Positions 46,641 to 59,628 are shown, counted from the stretch's first letter. The stretch is 64,000 nucleotides of DNA from Hemileia vastatrix (GCA_030280995.1 JASXTE010000015.1:5195001-5259000), one strand, 5' to 3'. Numbers and translations are program-made. The notes: generated from the letters alone by a model not told the origin.

Positions 46641-48221
46641 TTGGGTCTAGTGTGTTTTTATAATCTGCACTTAATTGAGTGCAGTTTTGTAAGTGTGAAT
46701 TTTTCAGAACTGAAACCCCCTATTAATGGTACTTGACTGTTATTTAATTTTTTTTATTTTGACACATCATTTTGACCAATTTTCACTATAAACCCAACCA
46801 TTTTTATAATAAAATTATTCAAAATTAATTGACCCTTCAGAAATTTGTATTTAATGTCCAATAATAAGGTTAAAAGGTGGTGTACTAAACTTTAGGCTGC
46901 CACATCCTCCCTCCAATGAAGAATGTCACTGTTCTTAAATTTTCATAATTAATCAATCACATATTCATCTCCTTTTTATCCACTTAAACCATCATCTTCA
47001 AAATCCATCATCACCACCAAAGTTTCTTTTCAACCAAATTTCAATCTTATCACCATCATCATGTCTTAAAAAGATTAAGCTGTTCACTAAAAATTATGTG
47101 CCAGATAAAAATTTCCTTGCTTAATGTCTAATTCTGCCTCCCTGAAAGAACTGCCTGGGATCTCTTTAGGCTAAAAAAATTTAATGTATATGTCATATAG
47201 TTCCTTCCAGAAACAAAGTCTACACAGGCCCAGTAGTGTTACTTGATCTTACAATCTCCAAGAAAAGATTATCCTAAATTTAAGTTTTCTTCAGAAAAAT
47301 TAAGGCCCAGACAGCTTCATCAATTAAAAAATATAATCCAGATACTGAGATACTTCACCCTTCTCAAGATGCCAATCCTATTATTCCAGCTCCTCCTTTC
47401 AGTTTTCCTGAAACTATTTTTCCTGGCTCTAAAATTTTGTGCTAATTTTATATCCATTGAAGCACCATATTGATTCTTACACCCTTTTTGCTTTAAGCTA
47501 TTGGAATCACAAATACTGATGATTTTGTCAGGTAAAAATTGATTATACTAATGATTATCTTAATTTTCATTGATATCTCTTTTGAGAGTTTTGTAATGAT
47601 ATGAAAAGAAAATTTTCAACTTATTTTTGAGAAACTCTAGCTAATAAAAATGAAGATGATATGAAAAGAAGATTGTTAATGCAAAGTTTTGTTGCTGAAG
47701 TAGAAAGATTTCAAAGAGATTTTTATTTTAATTTTTCTTCTCTTCTTTTAAATTTTGTTCTTTAGTGCTTTTAAAACATGTTGTCTGGTTTGTCCTTTTT
47801 TCTGTCTGACATTTGTTAATTTTAACTGAAAGAAACAGTATTTGCCATGTGATCTTTTCACTAATGAGAGAAAGTTTTGAATCCCTTAAGACTCCACTCT
47901 ACCAATAAATTTCTTGAACAGAATGATAGAGTAGGCTTCACACCTACTGAATTGAATACTTTGATATAATTCCCACCATAAGGTCCTCCAAGCTTCCTCC
48001 AATATATTGTAGCATGAGGCATTCTACAATTCCAACTACATAATCCTCCTTCAAAAGATTCAGCATCAAAACATACAAATAAGTTTCTAACAATTTAAAC
48101 CACATTGATTGCTTTACAAATTTTTCATATTTATATAGACTTTCTTAGCACCATTATTTCTAGCCATTGAGTGCATCCAATCTCTACACCATATCATCCA
48201 ACATCTCTACACTCTTCAGAT
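46641..48221. other. Unrecognised AT-rich stretch
   Basis: No gene could be supported. On + around 47240-47480 there are short readable pieces (PIIPAPPFSFPETIFPGSK) with a composition like the Ser/Pro-rich part of the Myb/SANT-like gene (FPSSSPTQASPALN), so this may be a decayed relative. Nothing else is seen. Confidence 0.3.
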
Positions 48222-48350
48222 CACCACACAATATTTGGGGGCAACTTGCTAGAAAGTCCCAAACTTTAAATTAGATGGAACTCATATAAAACTCAGATTG
48301 AACTTATAATGATCTGATAGTGAAATTTATTTTGAACTCATCTTGAGCTC
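48222..48350. mobile_element. CACTA-type MITE, one end only
   Basis: caccacacaatatttgggggcaacttgctagaaagtcc matches the left end of the copies at 28446 and 32931, followed by similar ggaactcatat/cagattgaac words. The opposite end (ending gtagtg) is not found downstream, so the copy is truncated or badly decayed. Confidence 0.65.
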
Positions 48351-50157
48351 TTAACCAAAAATAGATGAGTCTGTGCTGGAAAAATAGTTTAAGTTTGATG
48401 AATAAGTTTTAGAAATAATAATAAGGAAAGATTAAGAATCTGATTCATTCAAATAATTTTTCATAAAACACAATTTAATTTTCATTTTGAATTTCACTTG
48501 ATCATTAAATATACTGAAAATTATATAATTCATCTTTAAAGCATCACTTTTAACCTCTCTAACTATTTTATTAGTTTTTTTGAAAAAATATAAAATAAAA
48601 TCACTGGTTATTTTTATTTTTAACTCCTTATAACCAAGAATTTGAGGCTTTTATTATTTATGTTAAACCATATTACCTGATTTTTTCTGATTATTCAATG
48701 TAATTATTTTCAGATCAATGGATTTATTTAAGAAACATTCTGAAAAATTAACATTTTTAAGTATTTTATTCTACAATACTATGAAAAGACTCATAATTGA
48801 AAAAAATAATAGATAGCAATATGTTTTTTTAATTTCTGTTTTGATGAAGTTTTATCATAGCTTCTTTAAACTAAGAACTAATAATTGTAAAAATTTTTAA
48901 TTATGAGTCTAGAAAGAAGTACAATTCTTATACCAATGGATTTTAATCCATTTATTTAGATTTTTATATGCAAGAAGATGATTCAAATTAAAAGGAAATA
49001 TATTTTTGCTCTTTTTTTTTCTATTGAATATTAAACTACTAAGAATTTCCACAATATTTTTTGTTCAAGTTAATACATACATGATAATCTGAAACTCTTC
49101 ATGTTATATTTCATCAAAATTCCAAGTAAATATGGTTATTTGGTAGAGTAATTTCATGAGTTGAAATAATTAATCACTACTCAGTAAATTTTCCATATGA
49201 AAAAAATGAAATTCAAGATATATGTAAAACTTTGAGGATAATAGAAAAAAATAAATGAAAATTTATTTAAACTTTAATTTTAGTGCTTGATTTTGCTTCA
49301 ATGCTGTATTGTTGAATAATTTTAGTTTAAACATGGGAATAAACCACATATATTTTGAAAAGCATTCTCATAATAAATAAATTTGCTTCAGTTAAATTTT
49401 TTGATTGTATTATTGTTCAAGAACTGAATTAAATAGGTAGAAGTGGTACTTTTTCATAACTCTATTAGTTTCCAATTGAAAAACTATTATATAATAATTA
49501 TTTTGAAAAAAAGATAAATAGGTACTTTAGATAATACCCATGTATAAAAGCAGCTGTAAATGCAATAATATTTTGATGAAAAATGATATTATTTCATATT
49601 TTAAATAAATAGAAAAAATATTTCAATTCTATGGTGTTTAAAAAAATCATGTGAAATTTTTCAGGTACACTTTTTCAGTCTTTAGAATAAAAGTTTTGAT
49701 TGGAGTGATTCACAACTGAACACTTACTCACATTTCTAAAATTAAATATATGGGTTCAGTATTTATCAATGATTTATTGGAATAATGATATTAATTCTTA
49801 TTGGTAGATCTTATATGATGTTTCTATTCTATTTCTAACTGTATGAAAAAAATCCCTTTGATATTTTATTTAAACAGATCAATTTATAAATCTTCTTGAA
49901 ATTAATCTTATCACAAAGCAATACTGGGATAAGTATATTGTAAAAAAATCAATTTTAAAATAAAATTTTTAAATCATCATTACGGATTAAAAACAGAAAA
50001 TAAATATTAAAATTTGACTTTTATAAAAATATATATTGCTTAAAAGATATTTACTTATTTTTTTTACAAAACTACCAATTTTATCCTGTGAGGATTCCCT
50101 TCAACTTACAAATATAAGTCCCAAAAATTAATATGATGCTCTGAAGACTCTATATAA
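48351..50157. other. AT-rich DNA without features
   Basis: Very AT-rich, no open frame worth naming, no recognised repeats beyond simple A/T runs. It could be old LTR or transposon sequence. Confidence 0.5.
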
Positions 50158-50269
50158 TAGGGGGTAGCAGTGTTTACAAATCCTCAATTAAATTAATTGC
50201 AGATAAAAATCATTATACCCCAATTATCTTCTGAAATTATTTTTGCTAATAATTGGGTTATTAGACTGG

Positions 50270-50620
50270 AATTAGAGGTGGGAGGAAGAAAGGAAAGGGG
50301 GAGGGGGAGGGGGAGGGGGGAAAGATATAAGAGGAGGGGGGGAGGGTGGGAAGCAGTGGAGGGGAGAGGGAGAAGAGGGGTCAAGGCAGCTTAAGGGGAG
50401 GAAAATGGAGTAAAGGGGGGTATAGGGGGCCTAAAGAGGTTAAAAAAGGAATTCCTAAAGGGGATAAAAGGGCCGAAAGGTGAGGAAAGGTGAGGAAAGG
50501 TGAGGAAAGGTGAGGAAGAGAATAAGGGAGGAAATGGGGGATTAAGGCAGTCAAGAAGGGGTAAAAGGAGGGAAAAAGAGCAGGACAAGAGAGAAAAGAG
50601 GGAGAGAAGAAAAAATTAGT
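50270..50620. repeat. Purine-rich tract with gaggaaaggt repeats
   Basis: About 350 bp with nearly all purines on + (gggagggggaggggga, then four tandem gtgaggaaag units at about 50480-50518). It is the most G-rich place in the right half. Long purine strands can form triplex DNA; on the minus strand they read as proline/serine/leucine frames that I do not regard as genes. Confidence 0.85.
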
Positions 50621-51149
50621 CTGACCTTGAAAAAAAATAAATGAAGCACTTAAAAATAAAAATAAAAAAACAAACAAATAAAAAAAGCAAGAAAAAATAA
50701 ACATTATTAGCAAAAAAAATCAATAAAAATGAAAAAAATGACTTACCTGGTGATGTGAGTTAAAAAAATGCAACCAAAATATCTGAGGAATTTTTGAGGA
50801 GAGGAGGAAAATGATATGATTGAAGAATGACAAAAAGAAACACTGAAAAAATATGTGATTTGAGAAAATAAGTGATTTCATGTTGAGCTGGTGAAAGAAA
50901 AAAAATGAGCCACCCAAAAAAGAGATATTCACCATAAATTCAAAAAAAAATGAATATGCCACAAACAAAAATACTGCACCAAGTAAATAAATTATACAAA
51001 GTTATCATTTGGAGAGTATGAAATGAAAAAATTAAAAGGGTTGTGTGTCAAAATGGTGGAGGGTTATTGGAATAATGACAGAGCGTATGCTGGTTGAATG
51101 AATGTTTTGTGATTCAAGGGAGGGGAGAGCCGGTGCTGGTTCCGGGATA

Positions 51150-52195
51150 CTCTTCTTCATAAAGATCATTCCACTCATCTTTTAAATCAGCTAAGATATT
51201 GTGGAGTATAACACAAGTCATGATCCAATGATTTTCAGTTTTGATCTCCAATTTTTTTTGAAATTGGGTTCTGAGCTCCCAGAGACTAGAAAATCTTCCC
51301 TATAAAATACCAATGGAAAGTTCAATCTGCACTCTTGATTGTGCAAGCTGATAATTAAAGGTGGTTTTGGGGACATTTTCTAAAGTTGCACCATGGAAAG
51401 CAGGTATGATGTACTTTCAACTTTCATATGATGAGTCTGCAAAGAGGTGCTGAGATTCTTCAAAGTATGAGTTGAAAGATGTGAAATTGGAGAACATTTT
51501 GAAGAAACCTTTTTTTGTGATTAAAATAACTGTTTCCATCATGAGTAGGCTTTTGACTCAATGGTATAGGTGTTCCATCAACAAAGACTACACAGCTAGG
51601 AAAACCTTCATCTTGCATTACTTGAGAGGATTTAAGTTTCTGTTGTGTATTTGGCCAAGAAAGTGTTTGAGACTTGAGGGAAAGGATGGAAATCATAAAG
51701 TGCTTGGTGTATAGTATTATCGTACCATATCCTATGGTAAAGGGATTTTCCAAATGTCTTTCAGAAGCACCATTTCTATTTGAGCAAAACAGACATAGTT
51801 CAACAGCAAGTTGAAAGCAGGATCATGTTGTATATTTTGAGAATGTTTATGAAAGATAGGATGTTTTGAGATTAGTTGATAAACTTTGAAGAAAGAATCA
51901 GGAGAAGTTCAAAATAGTTGAGTAAAGTTTATTTGAGGAATGTTGAGAATTGAGCAGAGATCATATTAGGGATCATGATGATGATTTGACCCCCATGGGT
52001 TTATGTAACACTTTTTGGAAAGAATAGACATATAGGCTAAAGAATCTTTAAAATCAGAATCTGCCTTATAGTAAAGAGCTAAATGTAAAGCAATAGAATT
52101 CATAGTTGAGTAAAGTAGCTGCCTAGTAGAGAGGTATTTCATAGTTGTTGGTTGAAGGCCTATGTGATGAGAGAAGTGGGAATTCACTGTCAAAT
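51150..52195 (-). pseudogene. PIF/Harbinger transposase (H2), broken
   Basis: Minus strand. N-terminal frame 52193-51966 (RQLLYSTMNSIALHLALYYK). Core: CVVFVDGTPIPLSQKPTHDG then SYFNHKKRF, the first catalytic Asp with the DGT-x-I-P motif of HARBI1-like enzymes (51640-51530). A DSSYE/YIIPAF segment near 51440-51390 is the second Asp region. YNYQLAQSRVQIELSIGIL (about 51355-51300) carries the third acidic residue, in the R-x2-IE-x2-G-x-L motif. NFKKNW...VLYSTIS resembles the usual C-terminal ACCVLHN region. At least eight stops lie between these motifs, so it is inactive. The enzyme would cut and paste elements with G-rich ends at TWA sites. Confidence 0.8.
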
Positions 52196-52523
52196 GTGCA
52201 GTTGGGGTGTGTAGATAGAAAAAAAATTTAAGAGTTTGCCACCAAAATTAAGTAGCATAGAGTAAGGAAAGACTTAAGGATGGAATCAGAAATTATAAGT
52301 AATGTAACTTTATTAAAAATCCATAGTGGATGTGATGAGTTTGGGATCAGGAATTAGGAATGGAAATTGGGGTATAAGAGGCAAGATAATGCATTATTGT
52401 GGATTCCTTATCCACTAGCCCTGGGGCTAGTTGATAGGAATCTTCTGCAATTAATAATGTCTGATCCCAGGAAAAAACATTCCTGATCCCTTATTGGGAA
52501 TCCCTCAACTTTGATACCCCCTA

Positions 52524-52775
52524 TTATATAAATTAAAAAGTGCTTATATGTAATTGAATATAATGTATTATTTATTTATTTTATTGTATTTTCAATTTAT
52601 ATAGTAATAAAATTTATATAAATCATATTTTAATTTATCATAATATAGTTATACAATTTCATTTATCCTTATAATACTAATTTAAATATATAAATTAAAT
52701 AAAAAATTTGACCATTCTAAAGTTCAATAAAATATAATAACATTTTACTGGACTCCTGATACAGCCTGGCTGACA
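52524..52775 (-). repeat. 3' LTR tail of element C (LTR type C)
   Basis: AT-rich, ending actggactcctgatacagcc then tggctgaca, which matches the end of the solo LTR at 5284-6419. The rest of the LTR is not recognisable left of H2. On the minus strand it is preceded by the purine tract gggagtgagaaag (52776-52788). Confidence 0.7.
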
Positions 52776-52788
52776 CTTTCTCACTCCC

Positions 52789-54740
52789 AAAAAAAAAAAA
52801 TTCTAAGATTTTTTCTTTTTATACTTTTTTATGAGAGTGGAATGGTTAGAATTTTCTTTTGCAGGTATCCATGCATCATGCTCAGATTTTTTACTCTTAT
52901 ATTTCAATAAATATTCAGTACCCTTTCCAGCAGTGATAGTTATAAGATTGAGAATCTTATCAATTTCTGCAGTTTCTATTAATTCTTGAAGATTTTTCTT
53001 AAGTCTCCCTGTCCTTTTAGGAAAAAATTCACTGTTGAAAGTATAAGGCTTTAGGATGGAAATGGAAAAACAGGATATTTTGTATCATATGGAGAATACA
53101 GTTATACTTCTACTGAATTATTACCAACAATTCTTTTAACAAAATATGGACCTACAAATGAATCTTTTAATTTGTTATTGCCCTTTAAATTGAGCTGGAT
53201 GTAGATATCATCACTTCATCACCTTTTGTAAATGTGTAATCTTAATGGTATTTATCCCATCTTTTTTCTCATATTCAAATGCCTTATCAATACAACTTTG
53301 AGCATGTTTTCTACATAGTTTTTGCATTTGAATAAAAGATTTACATCAGGATTTTATTCCAACTTTGGCAATTTATTATTGAGAATTTGAGCAGGAGCAT
53401 TTGGGACATAACCTAGCCAGAGCTCAAAAGGCTTCTTCCCAGTGACAGAGTGAACAGTGCTATTATAAGCAAATTCAAGACCTGTAAAAAAAGTAACACA
53501 GTAATTAGTGAATCTGTCATTTTATTTATATTCCAATCCAAAGGCACAATACCTTCTAATAACATCTTCTAGAGTTTGAATCATTCTTTCAGCTAAACCA
53601 TCAGTTTGGGGATGGTGAGAAGTATATAATTTCAACTCACAGCCACATATATTAATCAATGACATCCAAAATTCAGAGGTAAATTTAGGGTCTCTGTCAG
53701 AGATGATGGCTTTTGGAAGTCCAACAATATTAAAAATATGTGAGCACCATAAGAAAGCTTAATCTTGGTGGAGACATCTTTATGGATGGAAATAAATTTA
53801 CACATTTTGGTGAAACTATCCACCATTACTCAAAAAGAATTATATCTGTCTTTCCCTGCTACAGGAATACTAGTGAAAAAATCAATATTAATGATTTGAC
53901 AAGGAGCATCAGATGCTTCGATATGTTGCATTAATCCTGCTCTTTTACCTATTAATCTTTTAGATTTTTGGCAAGAGTCATAGGATTCAACATATAATTT
54001 TGTGTCCTCAGACATATTAGCCCACCAAGCAGTGTTTTTAATCCTGACAATGGTTTTTTCTAGATCAAAATGACCTGCTAATATTTTATCATGACAAAGT
54101 TTATGATAGTTTCTCTTATTGAAGGAGGAGTTACAAGGACATTAGTAAGTTTTCTCCTGTAATAAATATAAACATCCTCAATAGAGAATCTTCTTTATTC
54201 AAAGCATTTTTATACTTTAGGGGGAGAGTTTTTATCAAATCTTGGAATGAAGCACTCTTAGGATCATTCAAGATTGTTACAAATTTTTTAAGATTAGAAT
54301 CATTCTCATATGAGTCCAGGATTAATTTTAATTGTTCTTCTTCCATATCAACAATATATATACCATGTATCTGATATGTATAATCTTCTGGTACATAGGC
54401 AGTATTAGAATCATTATTTGGTGAAGGAAATCTTGAAAAAATATTAATGTTTGAATGAAAATTACCAGCTCTGTGAATAATTGTCATTCTACCCCTATAC
54501 TCTTGAAAAGCTAATTTCCACCTAAACATTTTTCTGTTTGTGTTTTCAAATTTAAGAGGGATTTCACTGCACTACAGTCAGTAAAAAATTAAAATTTCTG
54601 GTCTTCCAGGTAGTAATGAAGTTTTTCTAGGGCTCATACAACTGCCAAACACTCTGATTGGGTGGCACCATATTTCAATTCACTGTTTCTTAAGGTTCTT
54701 TAAATATAACAAATTACTACTTCTGAAAATTTATCATTTA
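52789..54740 (-). pseudogene. Integrase with chromodomain-like tail (element C)
   Basis: Minus strand. From the C-terminus: chromodomain-like EYLLKYKSKKSEHDAWIPAK near 52860-52920 preceded by ELIETAEIDKILNL; then the core with ACYRPGLEFAY-type linkers, the DRDPKFTSEFW-like second Asp segment near 53690 and NIDFFTSIPVAGKDRYNSF (first Asp kept). In the zinc finger the CDSC motif reads YDSC (frame 54015-53830), losing one cysteine. The linker to RNase H (54529-54131) is open for 132 codons. Stops and frameshifts break the rest. The role is DNA integration, with the tail guiding site choice. Confidence 0.8.
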
Positions 54741-54744
54741 TAAT

Positions 54745-55900
54745 TTATTTCTGGTGAAGGGAAGCTCCTAGTCCAAAAAAACGTGCATCTGTGTAGAGGA
54801 CAAAAGGTTTATTGAAATCTGGGGGAGACAGGATTGGGGCAGTCATTAAACATTTCTGCAATGTATTAAAGGCTTTTTGTGTTTTCTCATTCCAGATAAA
54901 AGCTACATCTTTTCTGCTCAGTTTTGTAAGAGGTAAAGCATTGACTTGATAATTTTTGATATATTGTCTATAATAGACACACATTCCTAAAAAACTTTGA
55001 ATCTCTTTTACAGATGTTGGTGCCTTCACATTCTGGATTGCAGAAACTTTTTTTTTGTCTACACAAATCTGTAAGCCTGACACAACATGACCCAGAACTT
55101 TCAAGGATTGAAAGCCATATTTATGTTTTTTTAAAGATAGTGCCATATTAATGTCATCCATCTTTTGAAAGACTATAATTAAGTGGGAGATTTTTTCATC
55201 AAAAGTCTTGGAAAAAATTATAATTTTATCAATATATACCATCAACCATCCTTCAATAACTCCCTGATGAAATGCATTATCCATTACTTTCTGAAAGACT
55301 GAAGAAGAATTCTTAGGGCCAAATGGCATCCTCACATACTTATAAATTTCCATATGAGTTGCAATAAGCGAAAAATTCTGGGAATTCTTTTCAACAGGGA
55401 TCTGATGATAATACTTATTACCATCTAGGAAACTAATAAACTTTGCACCCTGTAAGGTTGCATGTATGGAATTTATCCTTGGTAAAGGGTAAATACCATC
55501 TACTTTGTAAGTATTTAGGGCTCTATAGTCTCCACATAATCTAGCCTTATCTTTCTCATAAGAGATTAATTCTGGAGATATGACACAATATTTTGGGGTA
55601 ACATTTACTTTTACAATAACATTCATTTTTAGTAAGGTAGAAATTTTATCCAAAATGTCTTTCCCTTTAGTAGGGGAAGCAGAATAAGGTTTTTCTTCAG
55701 ACTAGGAGGAATATCATTCAAATTAAATGTTAAAAACATTTTCTTTTATTCCTTGACAACTTCTAATTCATAGGATCGATGAGCAAAAGCCATAGGAAAA
55801 GAAGTAACTAGGGAAATTATAGAATCTTTCTGTTCACCAGTCAATTGATGACCAAAAAAAGCAGTCTTTTTTTCAGACAATAAATTTTCCATTTCCTCTG
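54745..55900 (-). pseudogene. Reverse transcriptase and RNase H start (element C)
   Basis: The longest intact frame of the Gypsy family here: 302 codons (55653-54745) from MDKISTLLKMN. Motifs: LCGDYRALNTYKVDGIYPLP, YKYVRMPFGPKNSSSVFQ, then VYIDKIIIFSK, FLGMCVYYRQYIKNY, and the RNase H start FVLYTDARFFGLGASLHQK. The catalytic pair reads D-K instead of D-D, which kills polymerase function although the frame is open. Upstream to 55900 are broken pieces of the N-terminal RT segment. The RNase H catalytic Asp in YTDA is kept. Confidence 0.88.
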
Positions 55901-56474
55901 TTGGTCTTCCTTTGCACTAAGTCATTGAACTGTAAGATTTCAACAGGTCTGCAGAATGTTTTTTAGGAGGAGAAATTTTAAATTTTCTTTTTCCATTTAA
56001 GACCAATGTGAAACAACTGTTTTCTGGATCCAATTTGATACCAAACATGGTTAAAATGTCATTACCCATAAAAAAACATTTGCTTTAGTTATCATTTTTC
56101 ATTACAAAAAATTCACACAACACTCTGACAAAGAAACCATTATATTTTAAGAATACAGTAGTTTTGTACTTGCCAATGGGACTTAAAACAGAACCATTAA
56201 CTATCCATTTTTGTGATGTTATAGGTAATAATTTACTATAATTATTATTATCTATTGAAGCAAGTGCTTTTTTAGACACTGCACTACAACCAGCACTAGA
56301 GTCAAAAGCAACTTCAACATTTTTACCATTAATGATAACTGGTGCTCTCAAAGGGGAGATAAATATGGAACTGCCAGTAAGACCTTTTATAATTTCAGAA
56401 TTCTCTACTCGAGATAAATCCAAGTTAAAAGTATCAGATAAATTATACAAATATTGTACATCATGTTTATGCAT
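55901..56474 (-). pseudogene. Protease (element C)
   Basis: Open minus-strand frame of 129 codons (56474-56085). Region VEVAFDSSAGCSAVSKKAL aligns with VNIVLDTGAAGSVVS of A: the active-site triplet is D-S-S where D-T-G or D-S-G is expected, so the glycine is lost. Downstream VFLKYNGFFVRVLCEFFV is the second beta-strand region. Its start overlaps the end of the gag frame by a base, at 56474. Confidence 0.75.
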
Positions 56475-58787
56475 TAAAACATCATTGAGGGAAACATTTT
56501 CACAAGAGATATTACTATCAAAGTCACTTGAAGATTCTTCAAGGTCAACTGTAGCACCCTTGGGATCTTCAGTCTGTTCAACAAGATGAATTTTCTTGTC
56601 AAAAACAGGTCCTTTTTGCCATGATTTTTTACATTTATAACAAGTATTAGTTGCATATTTTTTGGTAAACCTGGAGCAGAGGATTTACCAGGCTTTTCTG
56701 GAAGTTTGGATGAAGGTTTAATTTGGTCATGGGAAGGCTTTAAAGGATAATTCCTTGGTTCATATCTGTGGTTGAGTAAATCCTCATTACAAATATTAAT
56801 AAAAGAAGAATTTTCTCTCACATGCTCAGTCCTAGCTAAAATCAAATCTCTCAGTGAGTTTGGCAATTTATAGAGTATTTTGTCTCTCCAAATATCACAA
56901 TCCATTTTTGGATCCATAGCTCTAAGAATTTTTGTTATTTTCATGAGGAAACTAATAGGTCTCTCAGAAGAAGAGGATGTATATTTAGCATTCTTATATA
57001 ATTTTTTCTGTGCCAATCTAAAATTTGAACCACCAAATTGATTCTCAATTAATTTTTTCCACTCAGCCCAAATATAGTGATGATTGTCTATAAAGACAGA
57101 CAGGGAAAAATTGGAGAATAAGGAAATAAGCTTAGAGAATATTTCTTCATCTGGAATTTTATGAGAGTTTTTTAAATTATCAATTCTTTGGATAAAATTC
57201 TGCCAGTCAGATCAAGAATCACCATCTAAGGTGGGATATTGATCAAGTTTAGGCTAATTTTTATGGCTACATGGCTGGTCAAACATAGATTTATTCATAC
57301 TAATAAATATGTGAAGCCTGGAAAGGTTTTCAGAAATTTCATTATTTACAGAAATAGCTGGCTCATGATGAGTATTGAAAAATTTTTTGTGGTCCACAGA
57401 AGAATTAATAGAAACATTGTCAGGCTGTTTAATGGACACATTTGAAGGAGGGTAAGAACCAATTTTCTCAGGTTGTTTAGACTTATTCTTGATTGACTTA
57501 TGAGCAGTAGTGTCAATTTGACTATCATGTTCATCAGGAATAAGAGGTAAGGTAGAAAATTTCCTCTCAAGATTAGACAAAGAATTTCTCAACCTGGGAA
57601 TTTCAGATAGTTTATCATAAATTATTGTAAGAAATAAAACATTTCTGTCTTCATATATTGAGAATTTATTAGTCAAAGCTTGAAAATAAATTTTCAATGC
57701 TTTCAATTCCTTATTTAAGGGTGTATTTTCATTTTTTAATGAAGCATTTTCATATACAAGGGGTTTTAAATCATGAATAATTTTATGTAAATTAGAAATA
57801 TTACCCAAAAGCATCTTGTGATCATTTTTCAATTTTTTTTGATGAAAAGGAAAAGTATTCAAGGTGTCTTTCAATTTAAAATAAGTAGTTTCTAGAGAAG
57901 AATAACTAAATTTAAAATTTAGGTGCAGATTATTTAATCTGTCATTCTCATGTTTCAAATAATGTCTCAGTAGTCTAACTTTGATAATACCAAAATCAGG
58001 AGAATCATTTAAAATTTTCTTAGAAGTTTTCTCAAGGAAGACATAATCCTCAGGGGCAACAGAATCATTTTTAATTGCAAGAGAAGGATTAATTAAAGAA
58101 GTAGAATTTAAATGTAAAAATTTATCAAATAACAATTTACTAATTACATCATTTGGGCTACTTATAACAGGAGTTTGTCTCTTAATAGGTGTAACAGTTC
58201 TTTCAACATGATCAAAAATATTACCTGTAGAAGAAGATTTATTATTATAAATACCAAAATATTTATCAAACAAATTACTCAGCATGGCAAGGGAGGAAAC
58301 TTCCCTTGTGCTTTCATTTTTCTGCCTCTCTGGTAATAATTGGACTGAGAAGGTTGATGGTAAGTTTGTGTCCTGGATGGGCCAGGTTAATGAGCGGGTT
58401 GATGTTTTACATTCTGCTGATAGTGGCTCATGAGATAGTCCACTTCCACTGTTCCACTTCCAGAGTATTTTGAATTTGTTGAGAAGAGCTGGGGGTTTGA
58501 TGGGACTGTAGCTGTGTCTGATTAATCTGTAAGGGAGGAGGATGTTCCTGTCTTTGAGTCAACAGCTCCTGCCTTTTCCCCCAGAGGTTTTCAACCTTTT
58601 CCTTGTATGTCATATTTTCTGCCTTTAGTGCCTTTATGTGACCTGATAAATTTTTTACCTGCTGTGACAGTGAAATATTTTTTATCTTTATTCCATTTAA
58701 AGGATTTTTCAGATTTATTAGAGGCTTCACTTCTTTCAAATCTGTTTGGGGAAGGGGGTTTGCCACTCCTCCTGACATTTCCACATC
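56474..58787 (-). pseudogene. Gag main exon region (element C)
   Basis: Starts at the acceptor (58787) with DVEMSGG and runs in frame 58784-58428 to VEQWKWTIS, then a stop. A second, 343-codon frame (58285-57254) carries a long coiled coil (many L/N/K/E heptads, HDLKPLVYENASLKNENTP). A third (57016-56474) carries the capsid core (DCDIWRDKILYKLPNSLRDL) and the nucleocapsid finger CYKCKKSWQKGPVF, in which His and the last Cys are lost. Gaps between frames contain stops (e.g. ICLINI, NLD). It is a structural polyprotein pseudogene better preserved than A's or B's. Confidence 0.82.
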
Positions 58788-58850
58788 CTGAAGAATTTGA
58801 TTTATATTTGTCAGTAGAAGAATTTTTTAAGTCAATTTAGAGGAACTTAC
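58788..58850 (-). other. Intron in gag of element C
   Basis: 63 nt, TCT|GTAAGTTCCTCT donor and ATTCTTCAG|GATGTGGAAATG acceptor. Element D has an intron at the same place with the same flanks (TCT|GTAAGTTC, CAG|GATGTAGAAATG). The conservation of exon edges in two diverged copies supports real splicing. Confidence 0.75.
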
Positions 58851-58925
58851 AGAGTCAACCTAACTTTCTACCTCAATTTCAACCACATTTAAGTTATCCA
58901 TTCTTTCAGTCATATTACTAGACAT
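58851..58925 (-). pseudogene. Gag exon 1 (element C)
   Basis: 25 codons from ATG at 58925: MSSNMTERMDNLNVVEIEVE, then a TAG at codon 22, then VDS up to the donor. Homologous to the exon at 1-74, which lacks the stop. With the stop, gag of C cannot be read from this ATG. Confidence 0.7.
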
Positions 58926-59628
58926 GATATCTAAAAATAAATCAAGTTATTCTCAACAAGAATGAACAGATTTTCTCAAAAATGGTGTTCAATATTTTAA
59001 AACAATTGAATATAAATATTAATATATTACCTGAGTTAAAATAAAATTGATAATAAAAAATTTTATTAAGATTATTATTTATAAAATAAAAAATAACAAT
59101 CAAAAAAATTATTATTAATCAATTAATATGATTTAATTTATAATAAAAAATAATAACCACTAATTATCAAATTGTGAAAAATACAAAAGTATAAATGTAA
59201 ACTAATAATAATTAAACCAAAAATAATTGGCAATAATTTGGACTAAGCACAGAGTAATGTTATTTTCAACCAATATTATCAAAATTTAATGAATAACTAG
59301 TTTATTAATTTAATCAAAAAACAATGATCTTCTAGGACGAAGAGCATTGCTCTATTATTGTCAACTAGGGAAAATAAGATTTTAAAAATTGATTACTAAC
59401 ACTCAGTTTATCAGAAAAAAAATCTAAGGCACTGTTATTGTAATAAAAGTTTAATAATATAATTGTGAGGTGCAAAGTGAGATCACTAATGTGATTGAAA
59501 AATCACAATAATATATATAAATATTAGCACTATATAAACCAGAATAGGAAGACTCTGGTTCAACTCAAAGTCACAGCAAAAGTTGGCTTTGCATGCACAA
59601 GGTGGTCCGTGCCTTAGTTTTTTTTCCA
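58926..59628 (-). other. 5' leader of element C
   Basis: AT-rich, non-coding, related to positions 75-416. On the minus strand the LTR end ttgaca is followed by attggaaaaaaaact, the primer-site position. No further element is seen. Confidence 0.5.

Larger units (their letters stand above)
50158..52523. mobile_element. H2: PIF/Harbinger element
   Basis: About 2.37 kb with inverted termini taggggGTA (left) and TACCCCCTA (right), within a larger imperfect inverted context (tataatag... / ...ctattata). Left flank taa and right flank tat/tta are an imperfect TWA-type duplication. It contains a minus-strand DDE transposase. It interrupts sequence to the left of the 3' LTR tail of element C. H1 shares both ends. 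Confidence 0.7.

Noticed and set aside
50193..50713. Proline/serine/leucine-rich ORFs on the minus strand
   Set aside because: They are translations of the purine-rich tract in H2, with no domain and no conservation in H1.
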